From positions 4,946,383 to 5,010,382 of the forward strand of contig NZ_KQ031391.1 of assembly GCF_000966285.1 (NCBI RefSeq): a DNA stretch of 64,000 bases, given 5' to 3'. This document shows positions 52,112-59,518 of the stretch, one piece after another (positions within the stretch are counted from its first letter, which is position 1; each line of letters begins with the position of its first letter). Source of the stretch: Pseudofrankia sp. DC12. Its GTDB lineage: Bacteria > Actinomycetota > Actinomycetes > Frankiales > Frankiaceae. Made by a program: the position numbers and the translations under genes. The notes under the pieces were generated by a model that saw only the letters and a program-made list of their open reading frames with translations, was not told the DNA's origin and did no database searches.

Positions 52112-53683
52112 TCATCCTCCGGCGATGCTCGCGGGCTTCGCGAACGCCAGGAGTGCGGCGCGGTCCTCGGGCAGCACGTAGCCCGCCTTGATGGTCTTGT
52201 CGGCGTCGGCCTTGTAGCGCTCCAGATAGGCCGCGGGGGACGGGTAGAGCTCGGCGAGCCGGTCAGCCGACAGCGGCTTGGTCGAGCCGACCAGTAGGCA
52301 GATCGCCGAGGTCTTCGGACCGGGTACACCGGACAGGGCCGCGATCGGCACGTCGATCGGGGGCGTGCGGATCCCCCCGAGGGCGATGCCGTCGGCATCC
52401 CGGCTGATCTGTGGTGTCGCGGCTGACTGCACGGTGATGCGCGGCGCGATGACCGGGGCCTTGCCCGTTGCGATCCACGTCGTGAGCGCGCGCAGCGCGG
52501 ACTTGGCGACGAGGTGCATGGGGCCGTCGTTGATCGGCAGGCCGCAGTCGAACGACGCGGCGGCCGGGCCGACGAGATGGGCATCGGCGTGGGCGGTGCC
52601 GGCGACCTCCCAGAGCCGGAATCGGTCTGTGTCCGGTTGGCGTGCCGCGTACGAGTTGAGAACGCTCGTGACATCGGACTCGGTCTGGACGTCGAGCACG
52701 GGCGTGTCCTGGTCCGTGCGGAGGATCGTAGGCGTGCCGCCGAGCGCGGCGGCGATGTCCGCGGGCTTGCCGGGTCCCACGATCGGCAGCCCGACCGCGC
52801 CGCGGCTGTGCACGAAGAAGCCGTCGAACTCGCGGGTGAGTGGCTGCACGCCGTTGTAGTAGGTGACCATCGCGAACGCCGACTGCGATTCACCCGCCGC
52901 GATCAGCCGTTGCGGTCGCAGCCCGTGCAGGCCCGCGCCCGCTCGAATCGCGCGGGCGACCTGGGTGTACATGTCGAAGGAGAAGCCGTCGCCAGGATGC
53001 TCAAGTCGCAGGGCGCCGTACCGGGCCGGGTCGATCGCCGCGAGGCCCTTGCCGGCGATGTCGGCACCGATGTTGGTCGGCACCCGCACCGGGCCGCCCG
53101 TGACGCCGATCATTTGCGCCGACACGCCGACCCAGACATCACCCCGGCGGACGATCTCTTCCTGGAGGCTTACCCATTCGGGATCGGCGTCCGACCCGCC
53201 GCTGACGTTCAGCCATTCGACAACGACGTTGCCGCTGAACGCCGCCGCCTTCGCCGGCTGGCGGACCACGATCCGGGTCCGGTAGGACGCGCTCGAATCT
53301 GTGGTGAAGGCCCACCGCCCGTCGTGGGTGAGGGGGTCAGCCGCCCGGTACGACGACGCGGTCCCGGTGGCGAGGTACTCGTGCTGCACATAGCCGTCGC
53401 GCTTCAGGTCTGGCGGCGCGGCCTCGCCCATGAAGGCCTTGTTGCCGTCGGCGATCTCTTTCGAGAGGTCGGCGGCCGGCCCGCTCGGGCGGGCGGGCGC
53501 GGTCGTCCTGGCGGCCCCGGACGGCGGAGGCCCGCCGCTACCGCTACTCGAACAGGCCGCGAGCCCCGCCGTCGCGACACAGACCACGGCGATCAAGAGG
53601 AGCAGCCGCGAGGTCGCCACCCGGCGGCGGAGCGTCGCCGGCTCGGCCGGCCGGCCGGGCCGGTCCTCTTCAGACATGGTCAT
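52112..53683 (-). CDS. Exported lipoprotein with alpha/beta-hydrolase domain (Abhydrolase_10 type)
   Basis: This 523-residue protein begins with basic residues, a hydrophobic stretch and lipobox GLAACSSS (Cys44), so it is a membrane-anchored extracellular lipoprotein. The family motif is LIAAGESQSAFAMVTYYNG with the candidate nucleophile, followed by FDGFFVHSRG. It is most like the protein at 43969. The start is ATG 53683 behind GGAG. A 347-bp gap upstream (53684-54030) holds no gene or clear promoter that I can identify. Confidence 0.82.
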   Translation of the reverse strand: MTMSEEDRPGRPAEPATLRRRVATSRLLLLIAVVCVATAGLAACSSSGSGGPPPSGAARTTAPARPSGPAADLSKEIADGNKAFMGEAAPPDLKRDGYVQHEYLATGTASSYRAADPLTHDGRWAFTTDSSASYRTRIVVRQPAKAAAFSGNVVVEWLNVSGGSDADPEWVSLQEEIVRRGDVWVGVSAQMIGVTGGPVRVPTNIGADIAGKGLAAIDPARYGALRLEHPGDGFSFDMYTQVARAIRAGAGLHGLRPQRLIAAGESQSAFAMVTYYNGVQPLTREFDGFFVHSRGAVGLPIVGPGKPADIAAALGGTPTILRTDQDTPVLDVQTESDVTSVLNSYAARQPDTDRFRLWEVAGTAHADAHLVGPAAASFDCGLPINDGPMHLVAKSALRALTTWIATGKAPVIAPRITVQSAATPQISRDADGIALGGIRTPPIDVPIAALSGVPGPKTSAICLLVGSTKPLSADRLAELYPSPAAYLERYKADADKTIKAGYVLPEDRAALLAFAKPASIAGG

Positions 53684-54030
53684 TTGACTCCAACCACCTT
53701 TCCGTCCCTGGTACATCCGGCGTACTCCGCTCGCGGGCACTCGAGCGATCCGCGCGGACACCGCCCCTGCTCGAGGACATCCGCCACGACTGGCACGTCG
53801 TCACCGGATGCTGAGCTGGCGCTCCACCGTAGATGATCTTGATGGTTCTTTGAGGCCGACTCTAGGGCCACAAGGGTTGAAAGTAAACGAAACTGCCCAT
53901 ATCGACGCGCGTCGTCGGAGATCGGGCCGGTCGTGGCCGTGACCTCCGAGGACCGGGGCCGCAAGCGGTCGCATGACGACCCTTCGTGCGCGCACCGCAG
54001 CGGGCCTGACCGCGCGGCGGCCGACGCTGG

Positions 54031-55494
54031 TCAGCCGCCGCGGGCTTCGACGAGCCGGCCGCGGCTGACCTTGGTCGCCTCGCTGCGCGGGATCGCGCCG
54101 ACGATCTCGATGGTCTTGGGAACCTTGTAGGCGGCCAGACGGTCCTTGGCGAAGGCCCTGATGTCCTCGAGCGTCGGCGGGTCGCTGTGGTCGGCCGCTT
54201 CGATCACGGCGTGGACCCGTCGGCCCCACTCGGGGTCGCGCAGCCCAATGACCACGACGTCGGCAACCTTCGGGTGGTCGATGAGCGCCATCTCCACCTC
54301 GGCTGGGAAGACGTTGGCCCCACCTGTGACGATCATGTCGACACGGCGGTCGACCAGGTACAGGTAGCCGTCCTCGTCGAGGTAGCCCAGATCGCCGACG
54401 GTCTTGAAACCGTCAGCGGTCCCGCGTGGTGGCGGGACGTCGCCGAGGTAGCGGGCGCCCGCGGAGGGCAACGACGCCGAGCGCAGGTAGATCTCACCGA
54501 CCTCGCCGAGCGGCATGTCGTTGCCGGCGCCATCAAGGACGCGGACCTGCGTGCCACGCAGTGGCCGGCCGACGCTGCCCTGGTGGGCCATCCACTCGTC
54601 GCCGGTGAGCGCGGTGAGGCCGAGCCCTTCGCTCATGCCGTACGACATGAGGATCCGCCCCGCCCCGATCAGCTTCGCCCACCGGTGGACCAGTGACGGG
54701 GGCATGGGTGCCGCGCCCTGGTTGATCCACTCGAGGCTGGACAGATCGCGCGCCTCGACGCCGGGCAGGTCCGCCATGCGCTGGAGCATCGTCGGCGTCG
54801 CGATGAAATGCGAGACGCGATAGCGCTCGATCACGTCGAGAGCGCGGGTGGCGTCGAACTTCTCCAGGACCGTGAGCCGGTCGCCAGCGAGCATGACGTA
54901 GAGCATGGAGAACGCGGTGACGTGGTACATCGGCGCCGGCACCATGATGTGCTGCGGCCTCGGGACTGGCCGCCACCCTTCCATGAGCGGCGAGCCGTAG
55001 TGCGGGTTGAAGGTCGAGGCGGTCCCGGCGAGGATCACTTTCGGCGTGCCGGTCGAGCCGCTGCTGCAGATGCCGTGGCGGTGTGGGGAGACCGCGTCGG
55101 GCAGTTCGGGGACGGCGAGCTCGGCGGTGGCGTCGACCCACGCGTTGTCTTCGGCGCCCAGGTAGACCCTGGGCTGGATCACGTCGCGCACCCGGCCCAG
55201 CTCCCAGTCGGGGAGATCCCACCGCACCGGCACCGGGATCGCGCCGAGCTTCCAGGCGGCGAACACGCTGAGAACGAGACGCGGCGAGTTGTGCAGGCCG
55301 AGCGCGAGAAAGTCGCCCCTGCCGAGCCCGCGTGCCGCAAGGGCGCCGGCGAGCTGGCTCGACCTCCGGTCCAGCCAGCCCCAGGTGAAGGTGGCCGCCG
55401 ACCCGTCCAGAGCGATCTGCCGGTAGACGGCGTCCTCGGGATGGGTGCGGGCCAGCTCACGGATCCGGCGCGCCAGGCTCACCTCAGCGTCCAC
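54031..55494 (-). CDS. AMP-binding acyl-CoA synthetase
   Basis: This 487-residue adenylate-forming enzyme activates a carboxylic acid to its CoA thioester. The phosphate loop is ICSSGSTGTPKVILAG, the motif YGMSEGLG supplies the adenine-binding segment, the hinge is VDRRVDMIVTGGANVFPAEVE, and a C-terminal Lys segment with PKTIEIVGAIPRSEATKVSR follows. It is close in layout to cyclohexanecarboxylate or fatty acyl-CoA ligases. The GTG start follows AAGGAG. The substrate is unknown; the MarR-ALDH pair next to it may belong to the same pathway. Confidence 0.88.
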   Translation of the reverse strand: MDAEVSLARRIRELARTHPEDAVYRQIALDGSAATFTWGWLDRRSSQLAGALAARGLGRGDFLALGLHNSPRLVLSVFAAWKLGAIPVPVRWDLPDWELGRVRDVIQPRVYLGAEDNAWVDATAELAVPELPDAVSPHRHGICSSGSTGTPKVILAGTASTFNPHYGSPLMEGWRPVPRPQHIMVPAPMYHVTAFSMLYVMLAGDRLTVLEKFDATRALDVIERYRVSHFIATPTMLQRMADLPGVEARDLSSLEWINQGAAPMPPSLVHRWAKLIGAGRILMSYGMSEGLGLTALTGDEWMAHQGSVGRPLRGTQVRVLDGAGNDMPLGEVGEIYLRSASLPSAGARYLGDVPPPRGTADGFKTVGDLGYLDEDGYLYLVDRRVDMIVTGGANVFPAEVEMALIDHPKVADVVVIGLRDPEWGRRVHAVIEAADHSDPPTLEDIRAFAKDRLAAYKVPKTIEIVGAIPRSEATKVSRGRLVEARGG

Positions 55495-55574
55495 CAGTCA
55501 CTCCTTCGCGCCAGGGGATCGGCGCGATGCGCCGTCGCCGCTGGCCATGACGAGAAGATGGTCCACCGCTTCGG

Positions 55575-55729
55575 TCAGGCTAGAGACTTTCCGGCCGGCC
55601 GACGGCGCAACAGCAGGCAGAGGATGACGAGCGCCGCCAGGGCGGGGAGCGCGCGCTTGGCAACCGGGCCGCGATCGTGCTGACCAGGTTGGCGGGCGCT
55701 GCCGGCACCGGCTGCCCGGCGGAATCCAT
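55575..55729 (-). pseudogene. Frameshifted small membrane-protein gene
   Basis: From ATG 55729 one frame reads MDSAGQPVPAAPANLVSTIA. A second frame then gives GPVAKRALPALAALVILCLL followed by LRRRPAGKSLA and a TGA at 55575-55577. Together they would make a protein of about 50 residues with one membrane segment and a basic tail. A single-base shift near the middle breaks the frame. It lies upstream of the acyl-CoA synthetase on the same strand. This is a weak call based on the hydrophobic segment and codon bias. Confidence 0.35.
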
Positions 55730-55740
55730 TGCCTCATCAA

Positions 55741-55754
55741 TATAGACACTCTAT
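55741..55754. promoter_or_regulatory. Operator-like repeat over the MarR start codon
   Basis: ATAGA-CAC-TCTAT is a perfect 5-bp inverted repeat at 55742-55754, which overlaps a TATAGA (55741-55746) that could be a -10 element. The ATG at 55753 would then be at or next to the transcription start, suggesting a leaderless, self-repressed message. Confidence 0.45.
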
Positions 55755-56235
55755 GCTCATCGCCGTGAGCCCGCACACGAACGAGGTCCCCGATGGCCTG
55801 CACGAGGCCGGGGAGGCGCTGCACCACCTGCTGACCGCCGCGGTGCGCCAGCAGCCCAGGGAGATCAGCCTGACCGCGGCCTCGACGCTGGCCACGATCG
55901 AGCGCACTGGCCCGCGCCGCATCACCGACCTGGCTGTGACCGAGCGCATCACCCAGCCGTCGATGACCGCGTTGGTCACCACCCTGGTGCGGGCTGGCCT
56001 CGCCGAGCGCCGCCAGGACCCGCAGGACCAGCGCGTGGTGCTCGTGGCGTTGACTCCGCCGGGCGCCCAGTACCTGGTGGCCCGCCGGCTCGGCGGGGCG
56101 GAGGCGTTCGTTCGGCTTATCGAGAAGCTGAAACCCGACGAGGTGGCCGCTTTGCGGGCGGCCGCTCCGGCGCTGCGGCGCCTGCACGAGCTGGGCGAGG
56201 AACTGCGGACCGGGACCACCGGTCCCGACTGGTAG
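55753..56235 (+). CDS. MarR family transcriptional regulator
   Basis: This 160-residue winged-helix regulator has the MarR DNA-binding region (ITDLAVTERITQPSMTALVTTL) followed by the wing with QDPQDQRVVLVALTPPG. The start is uncertain: ATG 55753 or GTG 55765, with no ribosome site at either, and an upstream ATG at 55729. The repeat over the start suggests autorepression. The aldehyde dehydrogenase 84 bp downstream is the likely target. Many MarR regulators respond to phenolic compounds. Confidence 0.85.
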   Translation: MLIAVSPHTNEVPDGLHEAGEALHHLLTAAVRQQPREISLTAASTLATIERTGPRRITDLAVTERITQPSMTALVTTLVRAGLAERRQDPQDQRVVLVALTPPGAQYLVARRLGGAEAFVRLIEKLKPDEVAALRAAAPALRRLHELGEELRTGTTGPDW

Positions 56236-56318
56236 GCCGGTGGTGACGGGGCTCAGCTGGCCGGCTCCCGTCCGGGCCAGTGAGCGGTCATCTCGTTGGC
56301 CGAGTAGGAAGGACAGCA

Positions 56319-57764
56319 ATGGCGGAGCTTGCGGAGTACAGGAACCTCATCGGCGGCGAGCTGCGCCCGGCCGCGTCCGGGCGGCTCCTCGACGCGGTGA
56401 ATCCTGCCACGGGTGAGGTGTTCGCGCGGATCCCTGCCGGTGACCGGACAGACGTGGACGCCGCTGTCGCCGCGGCGCGTGCCGCGTTCCCGGCCTGGTC
56501 GGCGCTGACGGCGGACCAGCGCGCCGGCTACTTACGGAAGGTCGCCGCTCTCTTCAGAGAGCATGGCGCGGATCTGGGACGCCTGGAGACCCTGGACAAC
56601 GGTCGGATCGTCCGGGAGAATCTCCCGCGCAACGGTCCCGGCATGACGCACATGTGGACGCTGGCGGCCGGCCAGACCCTCGAGGCAGTCACCGGCCAGA
56701 CGGTCGTGCTCGGCCCGAACAGCCTCGGCCTGACCAGGCGCGAGCCCTACGGCGTCATCGCGGCGGTCATTCCCTGGAACGCGCCGATCTCGATGCTGTC
56801 CGCCAAGGCCGCCTTCGCGCTCGCCGCCGGCAACACTGTGGTCGTCAAATCCGCTGAGCAGGCGAGTGTGTCGGTGCTGCGCCTCGGCGAGCTGCTCGTC
56901 GGCGTGCTCCCTCCGGGCGTCCTCAACATCGTCTCCGGACTCGGTGCCGAGGCCGGCGACGCCCTTGTCCGCCACCGGGGCGTCAACAAGATCACTATGA
57001 CCGGGTCGACCGAGACCGGCCGCCTGATCCAGCGCGCCGCCGCCGACGCGCTCACTCCGTCCATCTTCGAGCTCGGCGGCAAGTCCCCCAACATCGTCTT
57101 CGCCGACGCGGATCTGGACGCCGCCGCCGTGGGTGTCACGCGTACCTCGGTCTTCACCGGCAACGCGGGGCAGGTCTGCGTGGCCGGCTCGCGCATCCTC
57201 GTGCAGCGCCCGGTGCTCGACGAGATGCTTGGGCGCATCCGGGCGATCGCCGAGAAGGTCGTGCTCGGCGACCCGCTTGAGACGACGACCACCATGGGGC
57301 CGCTCGTCTCCCAGGCGCAGTACGACCGCGTCGTGGGCTTTCTCGAGACCGGTGCCAAGGAGGCGGAGCTTGTATTCGGCGGCCGGCACGGCGCCGAGGT
57401 CGTCCCCAGCCTGCCGGGCGGCTACTGGGTCGAGCCCACGCTTTTCCGCACCGACGACAACTCCCTGAGTATCTGCCAGGAGGAGATTTTCGGCCCGGTC
57501 GCGGTAATTATCCCATTCGATACCGACGAGGAGGCCCTCGCGATCGCCAACGACACGCGGTACGGCCTGGCGGCGGGGGTGTGGACCCGTGATCTGGCGC
57601 GCGCGCACCGGTTCTTCCGTGACCTCGAATCGGGCAACGTGTGGGTGAACATCTACCGTCAGACGGGCCAGGAGCTGCCGTTCGGCGGCATCAAGGACAG
57701 CGGGTACGGCCACGACCGCATCCTGGAGTTCACCCGCGAGAAATCGGCCGTCATCGCGACCTGA
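56319..57764 (+). CDS. NAD(P)-dependent aldehyde dehydrogenase
   Basis: This 481-residue ALDH has IPWNAPISM with the catalytic Asn, the GNTVVVKSAEQASVS cofactor region, the ELGGKSPNIV general base and the nucleophile Cys in GQVCVAGSRI. The length is normal. The start is ATG 56319 behind AGGAAGG; the open frame to 56280 has no site. It follows the MarR gene and probably forms a regulated unit with it. It differs clearly from the ALDH at 8700. Confidence 0.92.
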   Translation: MAELAEYRNLIGGELRPAASGRLLDAVNPATGEVFARIPAGDRTDVDAAVAAARAAFPAWSALTADQRAGYLRKVAALFREHGADLGRLETLDNGRIVRENLPRNGPGMTHMWTLAAGQTLEAVTGQTVVLGPNSLGLTRREPYGVIAAVIPWNAPISMLSAKAAFALAAGNTVVVKSAEQASVSVLRLGELLVGVLPPGVLNIVSGLGAEAGDALVRHRGVNKITMTGSTETGRLIQRAAADALTPSIFELGGKSPNIVFADADLDAAAVGVTRTSVFTGNAGQVCVAGSRILVQRPVLDEMLGRIRAIAEKVVLGDPLETTTTMGPLVSQAQYDRVVGFLETGAKEAELVFGGRHGAEVVPSLPGGYWVEPTLFRTDDNSLSICQEEIFGPVAVIIPFDTDEEALAIANDTRYGLAAGVWTRDLARAHRFFRDLESGNVWVNIYRQTGQELPFGGIKDSGYGHDRILEFTREKSAVIAT

Positions 57765-57918
57765 CGGCCAGGCCACGCACCGTGGCGGCGCCGGCCGAAA
57801 GGAAGAATTCCGGCTATCCGGACATCCAGCAAGAACCGTCTGTGTTTCCGTGCCCCCGCTCCCGGGACTAAAGATTTTTCCGGCGCGAAGATCCGCGCTC
57901 CCTGGGTGGAAAGTTCGC

Positions 57919-57969
57919 TTGTGGACATGCCGGCCGGGCCGCGCTAATGTACATAGATCAGACTATGTA
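57919..57969 (+). promoter_or_regulatory. Promoter and strong inverted repeat upstream of StrR-like gene
   Basis: TACATAG and CTATGTA (57950-57956 and 57963-57969) form perfect 7-bp arms around ATCAGA. The symmetry extends to AATGT and AACATT with a one-base bulge. A TTGTGG (57919-57924) and GCTAAT (57943-57948), 18 bp apart, could be the promoter, with the repeat at the start point. The regulated gene begins about 55 bp downstream. The rest of the 260-bp gap from 57765 shows nothing gene-like. Confidence 0.6.
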
Positions 57970-58024
57970 ACATTCGCCGGCCCGGAGCCGGTCTTGAAAT
58001 ACGTTTTCTCGCATGGGGGAGTCC

Positions 58025-58981
58025 ATGTCGGATGTAGTCAGCTTGCGCGAGATTCCGGCGCCGGTCGTGGAGCCCCTGGGCGCGGTGGTGCGCCTTGAGG
58101 TCGGAGTGTTACGTCCCGGTCCCAGGGTGCGTATGGGGCGTATCAACCGTGACCATGTCGAGGCGCTGGCCCACACTGGCGGGGACTGGCCGCCCATCCT
58201 GGTCCGGCGCGAGGACCACACGATCGTCGACGGGTTCTACCGGTACCTCGCGGCGCGTCAGCTGGGCTACGGCGAGATGGACTGCGTCTACTTCGACGGC
58301 CGGTCCGAGGAGGCCTTCCTCGAGGCGGTGCGCCGCAACCTGCGGCACGGGCTCCCGCTGTCCCTGCGCGAGCGGGAGGCGGCGGCCCACCAGGCGCTGG
58401 CCTTCCACCCGGACTGGTCGGACCGGCGGCTCGGCGAGGCCTGCGGCCTGGCGCCGGGCACGGTTGGCCGGCTGCGCGACGCCAACGGGTGTGCACCTGA
58501 GCAAAACGGCCAGCTGAACGTACGGCTGGGCCGCGACGGGAAACGGTATCCCGTCGACCCGGACGCGTCCCGGGAGCGCATCATCCGGCTGCTGCGCGAG
58601 GAGCCGGACCGGTCGCTGCGCAGCGTCGCCCAGGCGACGGGAACCTCGCCCTCGACGGTGCGCGCCGTGAAGATGGGACTCGCCCGCCCCGCCGCGGCGC
58701 CCCCGCCGGTGGCGCTGGTGAAGAGCCCCGCGGTGGCTGTCCCGCCGCGGTCACGGACCGGCGACCCGGCCGCGTTCCCCGCCGCCGAGGTCGCGACGTT
58801 CACGCGCTGGTTCGAGCGCACCGACGTCACCGACGAGTGGCGGGAGCTGGTCCCCAGCGTTCCCGCGGCGAAGGTCCGCGAGGTTCTCGACGAGGCCCGG
58901 CGGCGCGCGCGGTCCTGGCTGGAGTTCGCCTCGGCGCTGGAGGCGGAAATGCATCCGGGCGAGGTGCGCGTGGGCGCCTGA
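58025..58981 (+). CDS. StrR-like ParB-fold transcriptional regulator
   Basis: This 318-residue protein has a ParB/sulfiredoxin N-terminal fold (INRDHVEALAHTGGDWPPIL, then IVDGFYRYLAARQLGY) followed by a helix-turn-helix (DRRLGEACGLAPGTVGRLRD) and a second one (SLRSVAQATGTSPSTVRAVK). The layout matches StrR-type activators found beside secondary-metabolite clusters rather than chromosome-partitioning ParB, whose ParA partner is absent. The start is ATG 58025 behind GGGGGAG; ATG 58013 lacks a site. It precedes the Liv-type transporter and probably controls it or a distant target. Confidence 0.8.
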   Translation: MSDVVSLREIPAPVVEPLGAVVRLEVGVLRPGPRVRMGRINRDHVEALAHTGGDWPPILVRREDHTIVDGFYRYLAARQLGYGEMDCVYFDGRSEEAFLEAVRRNLRHGLPLSLREREAAAHQALAFHPDWSDRRLGEACGLAPGTVGRLRDANGCAPEQNGQLNVRLGRDGKRYPVDPDASRERIIRLLREEPDRSLRSVAQATGTSPSTVRAVKMGLARPAAAPPPVALVKSPAVAVPPRSRTGDPAAFPAAEVATFTRWFERTDVTDEWRELVPSVPAAKVREVLDEARRRARSWLEFASALEAEMHPGEVRVGA

Positions 58982-59117
58982 CGCTCGCCGAGAGTCGCGG
59001 TCCGGTCGGGGGGAGAGACGTCGCGCCATTTCCGCGGCCGGCGGCGCGGCCAGGCTGCCCTGAACCCGGAACCAAATCCGTGGGGCCTCCGTCCGGTGGC
59101 GATGCGAGAAGGTGGAG

Positions 59118-59324
59118 ATGGGTGCTGGAACGGCGGGCCGCCGCGTGGGCGCGTCGGCGGGCCGCAAGGAGGATCGGCGGCTGCTGACCGGGCACGGCCA
59201 CTATGTGGCCGGCGTCGCCGTGCCAGGAATGCCGCGCGGCGCGTTCCTGCGCAGCGGCGTCGCCCGCGCCACCATTCTGAGCGAGGATGCCTGCGACCTG
59301 ATCGTGGGTGCTGGCCGCGCCTGA
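59118..59324 (+). pseudogene. Truncated xanthine-dehydrogenase/CO-dehydrogenase large-subunit N-terminus
   Basis: The 68 residues read RVGASAGRKEDRRLLTGHGH followed by YVAGVAVPGMPRGAFLRSGV. This matches the start of the molybdenum hydroxylase large subunit, where a GR-x-ED-x-RLLTG-x-G-x-Y-x-x-D pattern is nearly universal. The frame then stops, while intact subunits have about 780 residues. A ribosome site (GAAGGTGGAG) precedes ATG 59118. It is a decayed 5' fragment without the medium and small subunits. Confidence 0.65.
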
Positions 59325-59518
59325 CACCGCGCACGCCCCGGCGCAGGCCTGCGCCGGGCCGGCGCCGGCCCTCCCGGACTGGTGCGGCCGATCCGGGCGG
59401 GCCGCGCGACCAGCACGGCCGCCAGATACTTGACCGACCATCCCGCCACGACGGCTCTGCTCGGCGAAGCTGCCGCTCAACTCCCGGTGGCGGCCCATTC
59501 CGTTCGAGGGAGAGTGCA

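Noticed and set aside
59096-59518. N-terminal extension of the Liv fusion frame
   Set aside because: The extension overlaps the molybdenum-hydroxylase stub in another frame, is Arg/Gly/Pro-rich and lacks a site, while TTG 59519 has GAGGGAGA before it.
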